A stretch of 64,000 bases of DNA, taken from the NCBI RefSeq assembly GCF_019793465.1, contig NZ_JAILYJ010000002.1, positions 62,001 through 126,000 of the forward strand, given 5' to 3'. Positions 27,132 through 35,483 of the stretch are shown one piece after another. The stretch is from Rhizobium croatiense. Lineage in GTDB: Bacteria > Pseudomonadota > Alphaproteobacteria > Rhizobiales > Rhizobiaceae. Below the pieces are notes generated by a model. It ran no database searches. It saw nothing but the letters and a program-made list of their open reading frames with translations, and was not told the origin of the DNA. Positions within the stretch are counted from its first letter, which is position 1. Every line of letters begins with the position of its first letter. Position numbers and translations under genes: made by a program.

Positions 27132-27440
27132 ATGCAAAGCAACTTCAAGACTTCGAAACAACTGGCGGCCGATCCGCACGAGACGGCGATCGCCGTGCTC
27201 GGCTGGCTTGCCGCCGATCCCGACATGTTCGGCCGCTTTCTCGCGCTCACCGGCGTGGCACCCAGCCAGGTGCGCGGCGCCGTCAACGATCCCGGCTTCC
27301 TCGCCGGCATGATGGATTTCCTGATGAACCACGAACCGACGGCGATGGCCTTCTGTGCGGCGAGCGGCCTCAGCCCGGAGACGGTGACCGCCGCCTGGCG
27401 GCATTTCTCCTCGCCGGGTCTCGATTCCGGGGAATACTGA
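27132..27440 (+). CDS. DUF3572 family protein
   Basis: This 102-residue soluble alpha-helical protein has no known function. Recognisable stretches are LGWLAADPDMFGRFLALTG and GFLAGMMDFLMNHEPTAM. It matches the small rhizobial DUF3572 proteins usually found next to divK. It is divergent from divK, and the next gene begins 2 nt later. Confidence 0.75.
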   Translation: MQSNFKTSKQLAADPHETAIAVLGWLAADPDMFGRFLALTGVAPSQVRGAVNDPGFLAGMMDFLMNHEPTAMAFCAASGLSPETVTAAWRHFSSPGLDSGEY

Positions 27441-27442
27441 GC

Positions 27443-28111
27443 GTGACCGATCTCGATATTTCGCATATCCGCCTCGGCGAGCGGCCGCTGATCGTCTGTG
27501 ACGTCGATGATGTGGTGCTGCAGTTCATCGATCCGTTCCAGCTTTTTCTTCAAAGCCTGGGTCATGCGTTCCTGCCGCGATCGTTCCGGCTGCACGGCAA
27601 CATCGTCTCGACCGCGGATGGTGCGGAGGTTGAGGGCAACCAGGTCAGCCGGCTGATCGAAGAGTTTTTCGAAGCGCAGGAACTGTGGCAGACGCCGGTC
27701 GACCACGTCGTCGACACGCTCGGCCGGCTTTCCCAGGCGGCCGATATCCTTTTCCTGACGGCGATGCCGCCACGGTTCCAGGATCAGCGCCGCCGCCTGC
27801 TGGACAGCGCCGGGCTGGTCTTTCCGCTGCTTGCCAGCGAGCAGCCCAAGGGGCCGATCGTCCACGCGCTGCATGCCAGCCGCTCCTTTCCCATCGTTTT
27901 CATCGATGATATGGCGCACAATCTGCATTCCGTCAGGGAACACGTGGCCGATTGCCTGCTCATTCATCTGATGCCGGATTCACCGGTCCATCGTTTCGCG
28001 CCGCCTGCGGCCGACGACATTACCCGCGCCATCGACTGGGCGCATGCCGCTGAGCTGATCGAGGCGCATTTCCTTTCCGCCACGTTCAGTCGCGCAATTC
28101 CAGCCGCATGA
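27443..28111 (+). CDS. HAD-like hydrolase
   Basis: This 222-residue protein starts at GTG 27443. HAD motifs are present: motif I VCDVDDVVLQF (Asp nucleophile and acid/base Asp), motif II LTAMP (Thr), motif III Lys in EQPKG, and motif IV FIDDMAHN. The substrate is unknown. It is coupled to the DUF3572 gene. Its last 26 nt overlap the 3' end of the GNAT gene on the other strand. Confidence 0.72.
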   Translation: MTDLDISHIRLGERPLIVCDVDDVVLQFIDPFQLFLQSLGHAFLPRSFRLHGNIVSTADGAEVEGNQVSRLIEEFFEAQELWQTPVDHVVDTLGRLSQAADILFLTAMPPRFQDQRRRLLDSAGLVFPLLASEQPKGPIVHALHASRSFPIVFIDDMAHNLHSVREHVADCLLIHLMPDSPVHRFAPPAADDITRAIDWAHAAELIEAHFLSATFSRAIPAA

Positions 28112-28679
28112 GCGGCCGTCCGTCCTTGCGCCTTGCCACAGTCTCGAAGCCGGCCGCATCAAAGATCGCCGTCGAACCGATGCAGAGCGTCACGGATTTC
28201 GACTGCTTCACGTGGTCGATCGGACAGGCTTCGAGCCGCCGCGCGCCCTGGCGTCTGGCGTGATCGATCGCGCCGGCGAGTAGCCGATGGCTCATTCCCT
28301 TGCCGCGCAGCCTGGACAGCAGGAAGAAGCAGCTGACGGCCCAGATCGACGGGTCATGCGCATCGCCCTCTTCCAGCGGCCGCGAAACGGTGCGCGGCGA
28401 GTTGAACTGAGGCACGTCGTGGCGTGGCCCGACCTGCACCCAGGCGACCGGCTCGCCACCGTCATAACAGAGGATACCCGGCGGCGGCCCTGCCTCGATC
28501 CGCTCCTGCATATGCGCCTTGCGCTCGTCGGCCGCCATTTTCGTCCTCACCGCATGCGGCAGACGCAGCGCCACGCACCAGCAATTGTAGAAAGCGCCCT
28601 GCGGCCCGAACAGAGTTTCGAAGTCGCCCCAGCGTTCCGCCGTCACCGGCTCGAAACGAAGATCGTTATCCAAAGGCAA
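28086..28679 (-). CDS. GNAT-family N-acetyltransferase
   Basis: This protein has up to 197 residues. The acetyl-CoA loop is RLRGKGMSHRLLAGAIDHAR. ATG is absent; the start is either TTG 28679 or TTG 28673, and the second is better spaced from GGGGGAG. Upstream residues RFEPVTAERWGDFETLFG start the fold, and YNCWCVALRLPHAVRTKM is an unusual Cys/Trp-rich piece seen in a rhizobial subgroup. The acceptor is unknown. It is divergent from dinB across a 70-nt region that carries a LexA box. Confidence 0.75.
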   Translation of the reverse strand: MPLDNDLRFEPVTAERWGDFETLFGPQGAFYNCWCVALRLPHAVRTKMAADERKAHMQERIEAGPPPGILCYDGGEPVAWVQVGPRHDVPQFNSPRTVSRPLEEGDAHDPSIWAVSCFFLLSRLRGKGMSHRLLAGAIDHARRQGARRLEACPIDHVKQSKSVTLCIGSTAIFDAAGFETVARRKDGRPLMRLELRD

Positions 28680-28693
28680 AGCTCCCCCTGCTC

Positions 28694-28743
28694 TTGAGAC
28701 TCGTCAGCTTAAGGCGTAGTGTCGCAACGTTCAACCTTTGTTC
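28694..28743 (+). promoter_or_regulatory. dinB promoter with LexA (SOS) box
   Basis: GTTC-AACCTTT-GTTC at 28729-28743 is an exact alphaproteobacterial LexA box (GTTC-N7-GTTC). TTGAGA (28694-28699) and TAGTGT (28717-28722), spaced 17 nt, form a plausible promoter whose start would fall at the left edge of the box. LexA bound there should block initiation. Confidence 0.8.
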
Positions 28744-28748
28744 TCACC

Positions 28749-30035
28749 ATGACGCCCGCGCCTGACAAGACACCCGGCTTCTGTCGCGACTGCCTTGCCG
28801 AGCAGAAGCGTGAGGCGCGCCGTTGCACATCCTGCGGCAGTCCGCGTCTGGTGCGCCATCGCGAGCTCTATGCACTGACGCTGGCACATATCGATTGCGA
28901 TGCCTTCTACGCGGCTGTCGAGAAGCGCGACAATCCTGAGCTTGCCGACAAGCCCGTCATCATCGGCGGCGGCAAACGCGGCGTCGTCTCCACCGCCTGC
29001 TATATCGCCCGTATCCACGGCGTGCGCTCGGCGATGCCGATGTTCAAGGCGCTGGAGGCGTGCCCTCAGGCCGTCGTCATTCGTCCTGACATGGAGAAAT
29101 ATGTTCGGGTCGGGCGCCAGGTGCGGGCGCTGATGCAGGATCTGACGCCGCTGGTGCAGCCGCTGTCGATCGACGAGGCCTTTCTGGAGCTTGGCGGCAC
29201 CGAACGATTGCATCACGACCCGCCGGCGCGCACGCTCGCCAAATTCGCCCGGCGCATCGAAAGGGAGATTGGCATTACCGTCTCGGTCGGGCTTTCCTAT
29301 TGCAAATTCCTCGCCAAGGTCGCCTCCGACCTGCAGAAGCCACGCGGCTTTTCCGTCATCGGCCGCGAGGACGCGGTCGAATTCCTGGCACCGCGGCCCG
29401 TCACCACGATCTGGGGTGTCGGCAAGGCCCTTGCCGCGACGCTGGAAGCGGATGGCATCCGCACCATCAGCCAGTTGCAGCAGATGGAGGAGAACGACCT
29501 GATGCGCCGCTACGGCAGCATCGGCCAGCGGCTCGCCCGCCTGTCGCGCGGCATCGACGACCGCGAGGTGCATCTCAACGATGCCGCCAAGAGCGTCTCG
29601 GCCGAGACGACCTTCTTCGACGACATCTCGCGCTACGACGACCTGGTGCCGATCCTGCGCAATCTTTCCGAAAAGGTCTCCTGGCGTCTGAAGAAAGGCG
29701 ACATCGCCGGCCACACCGTCGTGCTGAAGATGAAGAGCGCCGACTTCAAGACGCGCACCCGCAACCGTAAGCTCGAGGACCCGACACAGCTGGCCGACAG
29801 GATCTTCCGGACCGGGCTCGAGCTGCTCGAAAAGGAGACGGACGGCACGAAATTCCGCCTGATCGGCATCGGCGTCACCGACCTCGGCGATGCTGCCCGC
29901 GCCGATCCGCCCGATCTCATCGACCGGCAATCGGGCCGGCGGGCGGCCGCCGAAGCGGCGATGGACAAGCTGCGCGACAAGTTCGGCAAGAACACGGTCG
30001 AGACCGGCTACACCTTCGGGAAGCGCGATCACTAA
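28749..30035 (+). CDS. dinB: DNA polymerase IV
   Basis: This is a 428-residue Y-family translesion polymerase. An N-terminal extension bears two Cys pairs (CRDCLAEQ and CTSCGSPR) that look like a zinc ribbon, absent from E. coli DinB. The palm begins [13 protein letters not shown], with the catalytic [11 protein letters not shown]. The little-finger domain closes the protein. A GTG at 28719 is in frame but would place the LexA box inside the gene, so ATG 28749 is preferred. The predicted leader is only about 20 nt with no Shine-Dalgarno. Regulated by LexA, by the box just upstream. Confidence 0.93.
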   Translation: MTPAPDKTPGFCRDCLAEQKREARRCTSCGSPRLVRHRELYALTLAHIDCDAFYAAVEKRDNPELADKPVIIGGGKRGVVSTACYIARIHGVRSAMPMFKALEACPQAVVIRPDMEKYVRVGRQVRALMQDLTPLVQPLSIDEAFLELGGTERLHHDPPARTLAKFARRIEREIGITVSVGLSYCKFLAKVASDLQKPRGFSVIGREDAVEFLAPRPVTTIWGVGKALAATLEADGIRTISQLQQMEENDLMRRYGSIGQRLARLSRGIDDREVHLNDAAKSVSAETTFFDDISRYDDLVPILRNLSEKVSWRLKKGDIAGHTVVLKMKSADFKTRTRNRKLEDPTQLADRIFRTGLELLEKETDGTKFRLIGIGVTDLGDAARADPPDLIDRQSGRRAAAEAAMDKLRDKFGKNTVETGYTFGKRDH

Positions 30036-30127
30036 TGCGCGAGCCGGCCAACTGGCTCAGCCTATAAAATCTTCTTTAAACTTCGTCCCATAATGTGCCG
30101 GACCAGTATTGCGTATGGTTGGGTATC

Positions 30128-31384
30128 ATGGTCTCGCGTTTCGTCTTCGGCCTCGGCTTGCTGTCGGCCACCGCACTCGTGCACCCTGCTTTTGCCGCGG
30201 ATGTGCACACGCTGCAGATCTTCGTTTCGAAGGACAAGCAGTCGCTTGCGGTCTATGACGGCACCGAGGTCGTCGCGACCTCGAAGGTCTCGACCGGCAA
30301 GGACGGCCACACGACGCCGAGCGGCATCTTCTCGGTGCTCGAAAAGCGGAAATACCACGAATCCAATCTCTATTCGGCCGCCCCGATGCCCTTCATGCAA
30401 AGGCTGACCTGGTCTGGCATCGCGCTGCATGAATCCAATTCCGTGCCGCGCTATCCGGCCTCGCACGGCTGCGTGCGCATGCCCGGGGCCTTTGCGAAAA
30501 TGCTCTATGGGATGACCGAGGCCGGCATTCCCGTCATCATCAGCGACGGCGAACTGGCGCCGCAGCCGATCGACCATCCGACGCTTTTCCATCCCGATGC
30601 GCCGACGGCGATGCCGCTGCTTTCGGATGTCGAATTGCGGCCCTCCATGCCCGACAGCCCGCAAAAGCCGGTGCAGGTGGCGATGAACGATACCGCCGCT
30701 ATGCCGATGCCGATGGTGCAGCCGCTTGCAACGCATGAAGCCGAGCCGCCAACCGAGCCGATCAGCATGCTCATCACGCGCCGGACGCTGCGCGAGACGG
30801 TGATCGACATTCAGACCCTTCTCAATCAGCTCGGTTTTTCGGCCGGCGATCGGGACGGCTTGCTCGGCCCGGCGACCGTTGAGGCGATCGCGGCCTTCAA
30901 GACGCTGCGTCCGGCGGAATTTGCCGGCGACAGGAGCCTGATCTCCGACAGGCTGCTAAAAGCCGTCTATGCCGCGGCCGGCAAGGGCGAGCCAGCGAAC
31001 GGCGTCATCATGGTGCGAAGGGCGTTCAAGCCGGTCTTCGAGGCGCCGGTGACGATCGCCGATCCGGGGCTGGCGCTCGGCACGCATTTCTTCACCCTGC
31101 AGGCAGTGGATGAAAAGGCCGGCACGGCGGACTGGCTCGGCATCACGCTCGAAAACAAACTCTCCCGCGAAACGATGAAGCGGCTCGGGATCAGCAATCA
31201 GGAAAGCTCGATCGTCACCGGCAAGCCGATCGCCCGTTCGCTGAGCCGGGTTTCCATCCCCGACGAGACCCGCCACAAGATCGACGCGCTGATCGCGCCC
31301 GGCTCGACGCTGACGATCTCCGATACCGGCCTCGGCCGGGAGACCGGCGAAGGCACGAATTTCATTACCATCACCCGCGGCTGA
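30128..31384 (+). CDS. Secreted L,D-transpeptidase with peptidoglycan-binding domain
   Basis: This is a 418-residue protein. The ATG at 30128 gives a clean signal peptide (VFGLGLLSATALVHPAFA). The YkuD catalytic domain follows (about residues 30-140), with ALHESNSVPRYPASHGCVRM holding the His and the nucleophile Cys. A Pro/Met-rich linker leads to a peptidoglycan-binding-like repeat (about residues 225-285, IDIQTLLNQLGFSAGDRDG). Such enzymes make 3-3 crosslinks or attach proteins to the wall. Rhizobiales encode many. It is monocistronic and converges with dnaE. Confidence 0.88.
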   Translation: MVSRFVFGLGLLSATALVHPAFAADVHTLQIFVSKDKQSLAVYDGTEVVATSKVSTGKDGHTTPSGIFSVLEKRKYHESNLYSAAPMPFMQRLTWSGIALHESNSVPRYPASHGCVRMPGAFAKMLYGMTEAGIPVIISDGELAPQPIDHPTLFHPDAPTAMPLLSDVELRPSMPDSPQKPVQVAMNDTAAMPMPMVQPLATHEAEPPTEPISMLITRRTLRETVIDIQTLLNQLGFSAGDRDGLLGPATVEAIAAFKTLRPAEFAGDRSLISDRLLKAVYAAAGKGEPANGVIMVRRAFKPVFEAPVTIADPGLALGTHFFTLQAVDEKAGTADWLGITLENKLSRETMKRLGISNQESSIVTGKPIARSLSRVSIPDETRHKIDALIAPGSTLTISDTGLGRETGEGTNFITITRG

Positions 31385-31512
31385 CGTCCCTCACCCCGGG
31401 GCGAGGTGCATCACCCTGGGTAAGGTGCATTACCCTAGGCGATCCACTTCGCCGCTGGCGATCCACTTCGCCGCTGGCGACCCACTTCGCCCCCGGGCGA
31501 TCCGCTTCGCGA
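31385..31512. repeat. Degenerate tandem repeat with 19-nt period between convergent genes
   Basis: The whole gap consists of six to seven units of about 19 nt. Two units are identical (ATCCACTTCGCCGCTGGCG at 31442-31460 and 31461-31479). A third is one or two changes away. Earlier units have the form AGGTGCATCACCCTGGGTA (31404, 31423). Each late unit contains GCGA...TCGC, a small near-palindrome. The last unit runs into the dnaE stop codon. Confidence 0.8.
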
Positions 31513-34500
31513 TCACACAAGCTCGACGTCGACGACGCCGGGGGCAGCGCGAAGAGCCGCGGCGATCTCGGGGGTGATGCGGTATTTCTCCGGCAGCGCC
31601 ACTTCGACCTCGCGCTTGCCCTCTTCCTTGATGACGATGAAGGAAACCAGGCCGTCGCCCTTGGCATTCAAATGGCCGGCAACCATTTTCAGCGGTCCGG
31701 AATCGCGGACATAGACGCGCAGCGCCTTCTGCATCTGCAGCGACTTCTCCTCCAGCGACTGGATCGTCTGGATGCGCAGGCCGATGCCCTCCGGCCGCTC
31801 CTCGCCCGTCGCGGTCAGCACGAAGGATTTTCCCGACTCTAGCATGTCGCGATACTGGTTCAGCATTTCCGAAAACAGCACCGCTTCGAACTGACCCGAA
31901 GAATCGGAGAAGACGATGATGCCCATCTTGTTGCCGGTGCGGGTCTTGCGCTCCTGCTTGGAGATGACGGTGCCGGCAAGGCGCGCATTGGACGCGCCCT
32001 GTTTGATCGCTGCGGAAAATTCGGCAAAGGTCTGTACCCGCATCTTCTGCAGGATATTGCTGTAGGAATCGAGCGGGTGGGCGGTCAGATAGAAGCCCAG
32101 TACCTGGAATTCCTTGAGCAGCCGCTCCGAAGCAAGCCAGGGCGAAAACGGCGGCAGGGCAATCTTCTCAGGCCCCGAGGTCAGCGTGCTGCCGAAAATA
32201 TCCGACTGGCCGCTCAGCCTATTCTCCTGGGCACGCTGGGCGTAACCAAGGATACGGTCGAGGCCGGCCGAAAGCTGGGCGCGATCCATACCGAAACAAT
32301 CGAAGGCACCGGCAAAGATCAGGCTTTCGAGCACACGGCGGTTGACCTGGCGCGGATCGATGCGCAGGCAGAAATCCTCGATGCCGGCAAAGGGCTTGTC
32401 GCCACGCATCTCGACGATATGGTCGACGGCGGATTCGCCGACGCCCTTGAGGGCGGCCAGCGCATAATAGATGCGGTTGTCGCCGGTTTCGAAATGGCGG
32501 AAGGAAGTCTGCACCGACGGGGCGATCACCTCGATGCCAAGGCGCTTGGCGTCCTGGCGGAAGTCGTTGATCTTTTCGGTGTTGGACATGTCGAGCGTCA
32601 TCGAGGCGGCGAGGAATTCGACCGGATAATGCGCCTTCATATAGGCCGTCTGGTAGGAGACGATGGCATAGGCGGCGGCATGCGACTTGTTGAAGCCGTA
32701 ATTGGCGAACTTCGCCAGCAGTTCGAAGATATTGTCGGCTTGCGGCTTCGAGACGCCGTTCTTGACGGCGCCATCGACGAAGCGTTCGCGCTGCTGGTCC
32801 ATCTCGGCCTTGATCTTCTTACCCATGGCGCGGCGCAAAAGATCGGCTTCTCCGAGCGAATAACCGGACAGAACCTGGGCGATCTGCATCACCTGTTCCT
32901 GATAGACGATGACCCCTTGGGTTTCCTTGAGCAGGTGGTCGATCATCGGATGGATCGATTCCAGCTCTTCGTCGCCGTGCTTGCGGGCGTTGTAGGTCGG
33001 GATGTTCTCCATCGGGCCCGGACGATAAAGCGCCACCAGCGCGATGATGTCCTCGATGCAGTCCGGCCTCATGCCGATCAGCGCCTTGCGCATGCCGGCA
33101 CTTTCCACCTGGAACACGCCGACCGTCTCGCCGCGTGACAGCATCTCGTAGGTCTTCTTGTCGTCCAAGGGAATGGCCGCAAGGTCGACACTGATGCCGC
33201 GCTTGGCGACGAAATCGACGGCGACCTTCAGGACGGTCAGTGTCTTCAGGCCGAGGAAGTCGAATTTGACCAGACCCGCCTGCTCAACCCATTTCATGTT
33301 GAACTGGGTGACCGGCATGTCGGAGCGCGGATCGCGATACATCGGCACCAGCTTGGACAGCGGCCGGTCGCCGATGACGATACCGGCGGCATGGGTCGAG
33401 GCATGGCGGTAAAGCCCCTCGATCTTCTGAGCGATATCGAGCAGGCGCGCGACCACCGGCTCCTTCGCCGCCTCCTCCTGCAGCTTCGGCTCCTCCTCGA
33501 TCGCCTTGGAGAGCGGCGTCGGGTTGGCCGGATTGTTCGGCACAAGTTTGCAGATCTTATCGACCTGGCCGTAGGGCATTTCCAGCACGCGGCCGACGTC
33601 GCGGAGTGCTGCGCGCGCCTGCAGCGAACCGAAGGTGATGATCTGGGCCACCTGTTCGCGGCCGTACTTGGCCTGGACGTATCGGATCACCTCTTCGCGG
33701 CGGTCCTGGCAGAAGTCGATGTCGAAGTCCGGCATCGACACGCGTTCCGGATTGAGGAAGCGTTCGAACAGCAGCGAAAACCGCAAGGGATCGACGTCGG
33801 TGATCGTCAGCGCGTAGGCGACCAGCGAACCGGCGCCCGAACCGCGGCCAGGCCCAACCGGAATGTCATGCTGCTTGGCCCATTTGATGAAGTCGGCAAC
33901 GATCAGGAAGTAGCCGGGAAAGCGCATGCGCTCGATGACGCTGAGCTCGAATTCCAGCCGCTCGCGATAATCCTTTTCCTCATAACCCGGCGACATGCCG
34001 AGGGTCGAAAGCCGCATGTCCAGCCCTTCGACCGCCTGGCGGCGCAATTCGCCCGCCTCGGCGCGTTCGGCCTCCTCGGCGTCGTCGGTCGCACCCGTGA
34101 AACGCGGCAGGATCGGTTTGCGCGTCTTCAATACGAAGGAGCAGCGCTTGGCGATTTCGATCGTGTTCTCCAGCGCTTCCGGCAAATCGGCAAAGAGCTT
34201 GGCCATTTCGGCGCGGCTCTTCAGGTAGTGATCCGGCGTCAGGCGAAAGCGGCTGTCGTCGGAAACGATGGCATTATGGGCAACCGCCATCAGCGCATCA
34301 TGGGCGTCGTAATCATCGCGTGTCGGAAAGAAGGCCTCGTTGGTCGCGACCAGCGGCAGATCGTGGGCATAGGCGAGCCCGACGATCTTCTGCTCGTGCC
34401 GCTTGTCGTAGGTGCCATGCCGGTGCAGCTCGACATAGAGCCTGTCGCCGAAGAGACGCTTCAGCACGAGCAGCCGCGCTTCGGCCTGGGCGGGATGGCC

Positions 34501-35010
34501 CTCCCTGATCGCCCCATCGACCGGCCCCGTCAGGGCGCCGGTCAAGGCGATCAGCCCTTCCGTGCCCGCCTCCTCCAGCCAGGAGGATCGGACATGGACG
34601 GCCTGATTGGATTCACCGCCGAGATAGGCGCGGCTGATGAGGTCGACCAGCCTTTCGTAACCGGCCTCCGTCGCTGCGAGAAGAGCGATCGACGGCAGCT
34701 TGACCAATGCCTGCTGGCCGCCGCGTTTTTCGGTCTCCAGCCCGTCTTCCATGTCGATCGAGACCTGGCAGCCGATGATCGGCTGCAGCCCGTCGTCCAT
34801 TGCCTTCTGCGAGAATTCGAGGGCGACGAACAGATTGTTGGTGTCGGTAATGGCGATGGCCGGCTGATTGTCTCCGGCCGCCGTGTAGAGAATCTTCTTC
34901 AGCGGCAGCGCGCCCTCGAGAAGCGAATAGGCGGAATGGACTCTCAGGTGAATGAAGCCCGGCGTGTCGCCGATCGCCTCACCCGTCGAAGCCCTTACTA
35001 TATCCGCCAT
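31513..35010 (-). CDS. dnaE: DNA polymerase III alpha subunit
   Basis: This is the 1165-residue replicative polymerase. The PHP domain is N-terminal (FIHLRVHSAYSLLEGA). The polymerase active site has PDFDIDFCQDRREEVIRY and GPGRGSGAGSLVAYAL. A helix-hairpin-helix and OB domain near the end (FSAAIKQGASNARLAGTVIS) bind clamp and DNA. I place the start at ATG 35010; a TTG at 35025 would add five residues. This is the main dnaE1 type by length, not the shorter SOS dnaE2, and no imuA/imuB flank it. Confidence 0.95.
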   Translation of the reverse strand: MADIVRASTGEAIGDTPGFIHLRVHSAYSLLEGALPLKKILYTAAGDNQPAIAITDTNNLFVALEFSQKAMDDGLQPIIGCQVSIDMEDGLETEKRGGQQALVKLPSIALLAATEAGYERLVDLISRAYLGGESNQAVHVRSSWLEEAGTEGLIALTGALTGPVDGAIREGHPAQAEARLLVLKRLFGDRLYVELHRHGTYDKRHEQKIVGLAYAHDLPLVATNEAFFPTRDDYDAHDALMAVAHNAIVSDDSRFRLTPDHYLKSRAEMAKLFADLPEALENTIEIAKRCSFVLKTRKPILPRFTGATDDAEEAERAEAGELRRQAVEGLDMRLSTLGMSPGYEEKDYRERLEFELSVIERMRFPGYFLIVADFIKWAKQHDIPVGPGRGSGAGSLVAYALTITDVDPLRFSLLFERFLNPERVSMPDFDIDFCQDRREEVIRYVQAKYGREQVAQIITFGSLQARAALRDVGRVLEMPYGQVDKICKLVPNNPANPTPLSKAIEEEPKLQEEAAKEPVVARLLDIAQKIEGLYRHASTHAAGIVIGDRPLSKLVPMYRDPRSDMPVTQFNMKWVEQAGLVKFDFLGLKTLTVLKVAVDFVAKRGISVDLAAIPLDDKKTYEMLSRGETVGVFQVESAGMRKALIGMRPDCIEDIIALVALYRPGPMENIPTYNARKHGDEELESIHPMIDHLLKETQGVIVYQEQVMQIAQVLSGYSLGEADLLRRAMGKKIKAEMDQQRERFVDGAVKNGVSKPQADNIFELLAKFANYGFNKSHAAAYAIVSYQTAYMKAHYPVEFLAASMTLDMSNTEKINDFRQDAKRLGIEVIAPSVQTSFRHFETGDNRIYYALAALKGVGESAVDHIVEMRGDKPFAGIEDFCLRIDPRQVNRRVLESLIFAGAFDCFGMDRAQLSAGLDRILGYAQRAQENRLSGQSDIFGSTLTSGPEKIALPPFSPWLASERLLKEFQVLGFYLTAHPLDSYSNILQKMRVQTFAEFSAAIKQGASNARLAGTVISKQERKTRTGNKMGIIVFSDSSGQFEAVLFSEMLNQYRDMLESGKSFVLTATGEERPEGIGLRIQTIQSLEEKSLQMQKALRVYVRDSGPLKMVAGHLNAKGDGLVSFIVIKEEGKREVEVALPEKYRITPEIAAALRAAPGVVDVELV

Positions 35011-35126
35011 GACATGCCTTCCCAATCACCGAATGAATCAGACGCATTGTCGGCATGGAGGGCAATGATGTCCAGAAGAAGTCCCGCGTTCGAACCGCAT
35101 GATGACCATGCAGTCCCCTGAAAACT

Positions 35127-35213
35127 TTAGATCGCGATGACGATGAGCGAGAAGCTGGCAACGAACATTGCGATGGAGGTGAATGCTGCGATATCACGGA
35201 TCATGTCAGTCAT
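35127..35213 (-). CDS. 28-residue SOS-controlled membrane peptide (SidA-like candidate)
   Basis: ATG at 35213-35211 has GGAGAG seven bases upstream and opens a 28-codon frame. The peptide begins MTDMIRDIAAF and continues as one hydrophobic helix of about 17 residues (SIAMFVASFSLIVIAI). The promoter contains TTGACA (35270-35265) and an exact LexA box at 35247-35261. In Caulobacter the SOS-induced inhibitor of division SidA is a 29-residue single-helix inner-membrane peptide. Same size, topology and regulation make this a functional analogue candidate; sequence homology was not established. It is upstream of dnaE on the same strand. Confidence 0.7.
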   Translation of the reverse strand: MTDMIRDIAAFTSIAMFVASFSLIVIAI

Positions 35214-35241
35214 CTGGCTCTCCTTTACTCGTTATGTTTTC

Positions 35242-35270
35242 AATTTGTTCGATCTATGTTCTGATGTCAA
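35242..35270 (-). promoter_or_regulatory. LexA box and promoter of the 28-residue peptide
   Basis: GTTC-GATCTAT-GTTC at 35247-35261 is an exact LexA box. On the minus strand it lies between TTGACA (35270-35265) and a weak CAAATT -10, the usual repressing position. Confidence 0.8.
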
Positions 35271-35422
35271 CAGGAATCTTTTCCTTCCTGCTTGCGTTTC
35301 GAAAACACCCCGCGATGCAACGATTCGGCGACGAACTCGAAATGCCGAGCCGCGGCCTCGCCAGCCCCGGTGCCGCAAAGAACGTGGACACATCCCGCCG
35401 ACGACAAAGGCTCCCCGCATTT

Positions 35423-35454
35423 GTTCTATTTATGTTCTGCGCATCCTGCTATAT
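35423..35454 (+). promoter_or_regulatory. LexA box upstream of the DUF5680-like gene
   Basis: GTTC-TATTTAT-GTTC at 35423-35437 is an exact LexA box. It is followed by CTATAT (35449-35454), the rhizobial -10 consensus, about 30 nt before the gene start. The box overlaps the expected -35 position. Confidence 0.78.
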
Positions 35455-35483
35455 CCCAACTGACGAGTCAGGAGGAGGACCCT

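Noticed and set aside
31385..31514. Possible CRISPR array because of regular units
   Set aside because: The 19-nt units are contiguous with no unique spacers, and no cas genes are near.
33391..35121. A 576-codon plus-strand frame antisense to dnaE
   Set aside because: Shadow of dnaE with no recognisable motif or ribosome site.
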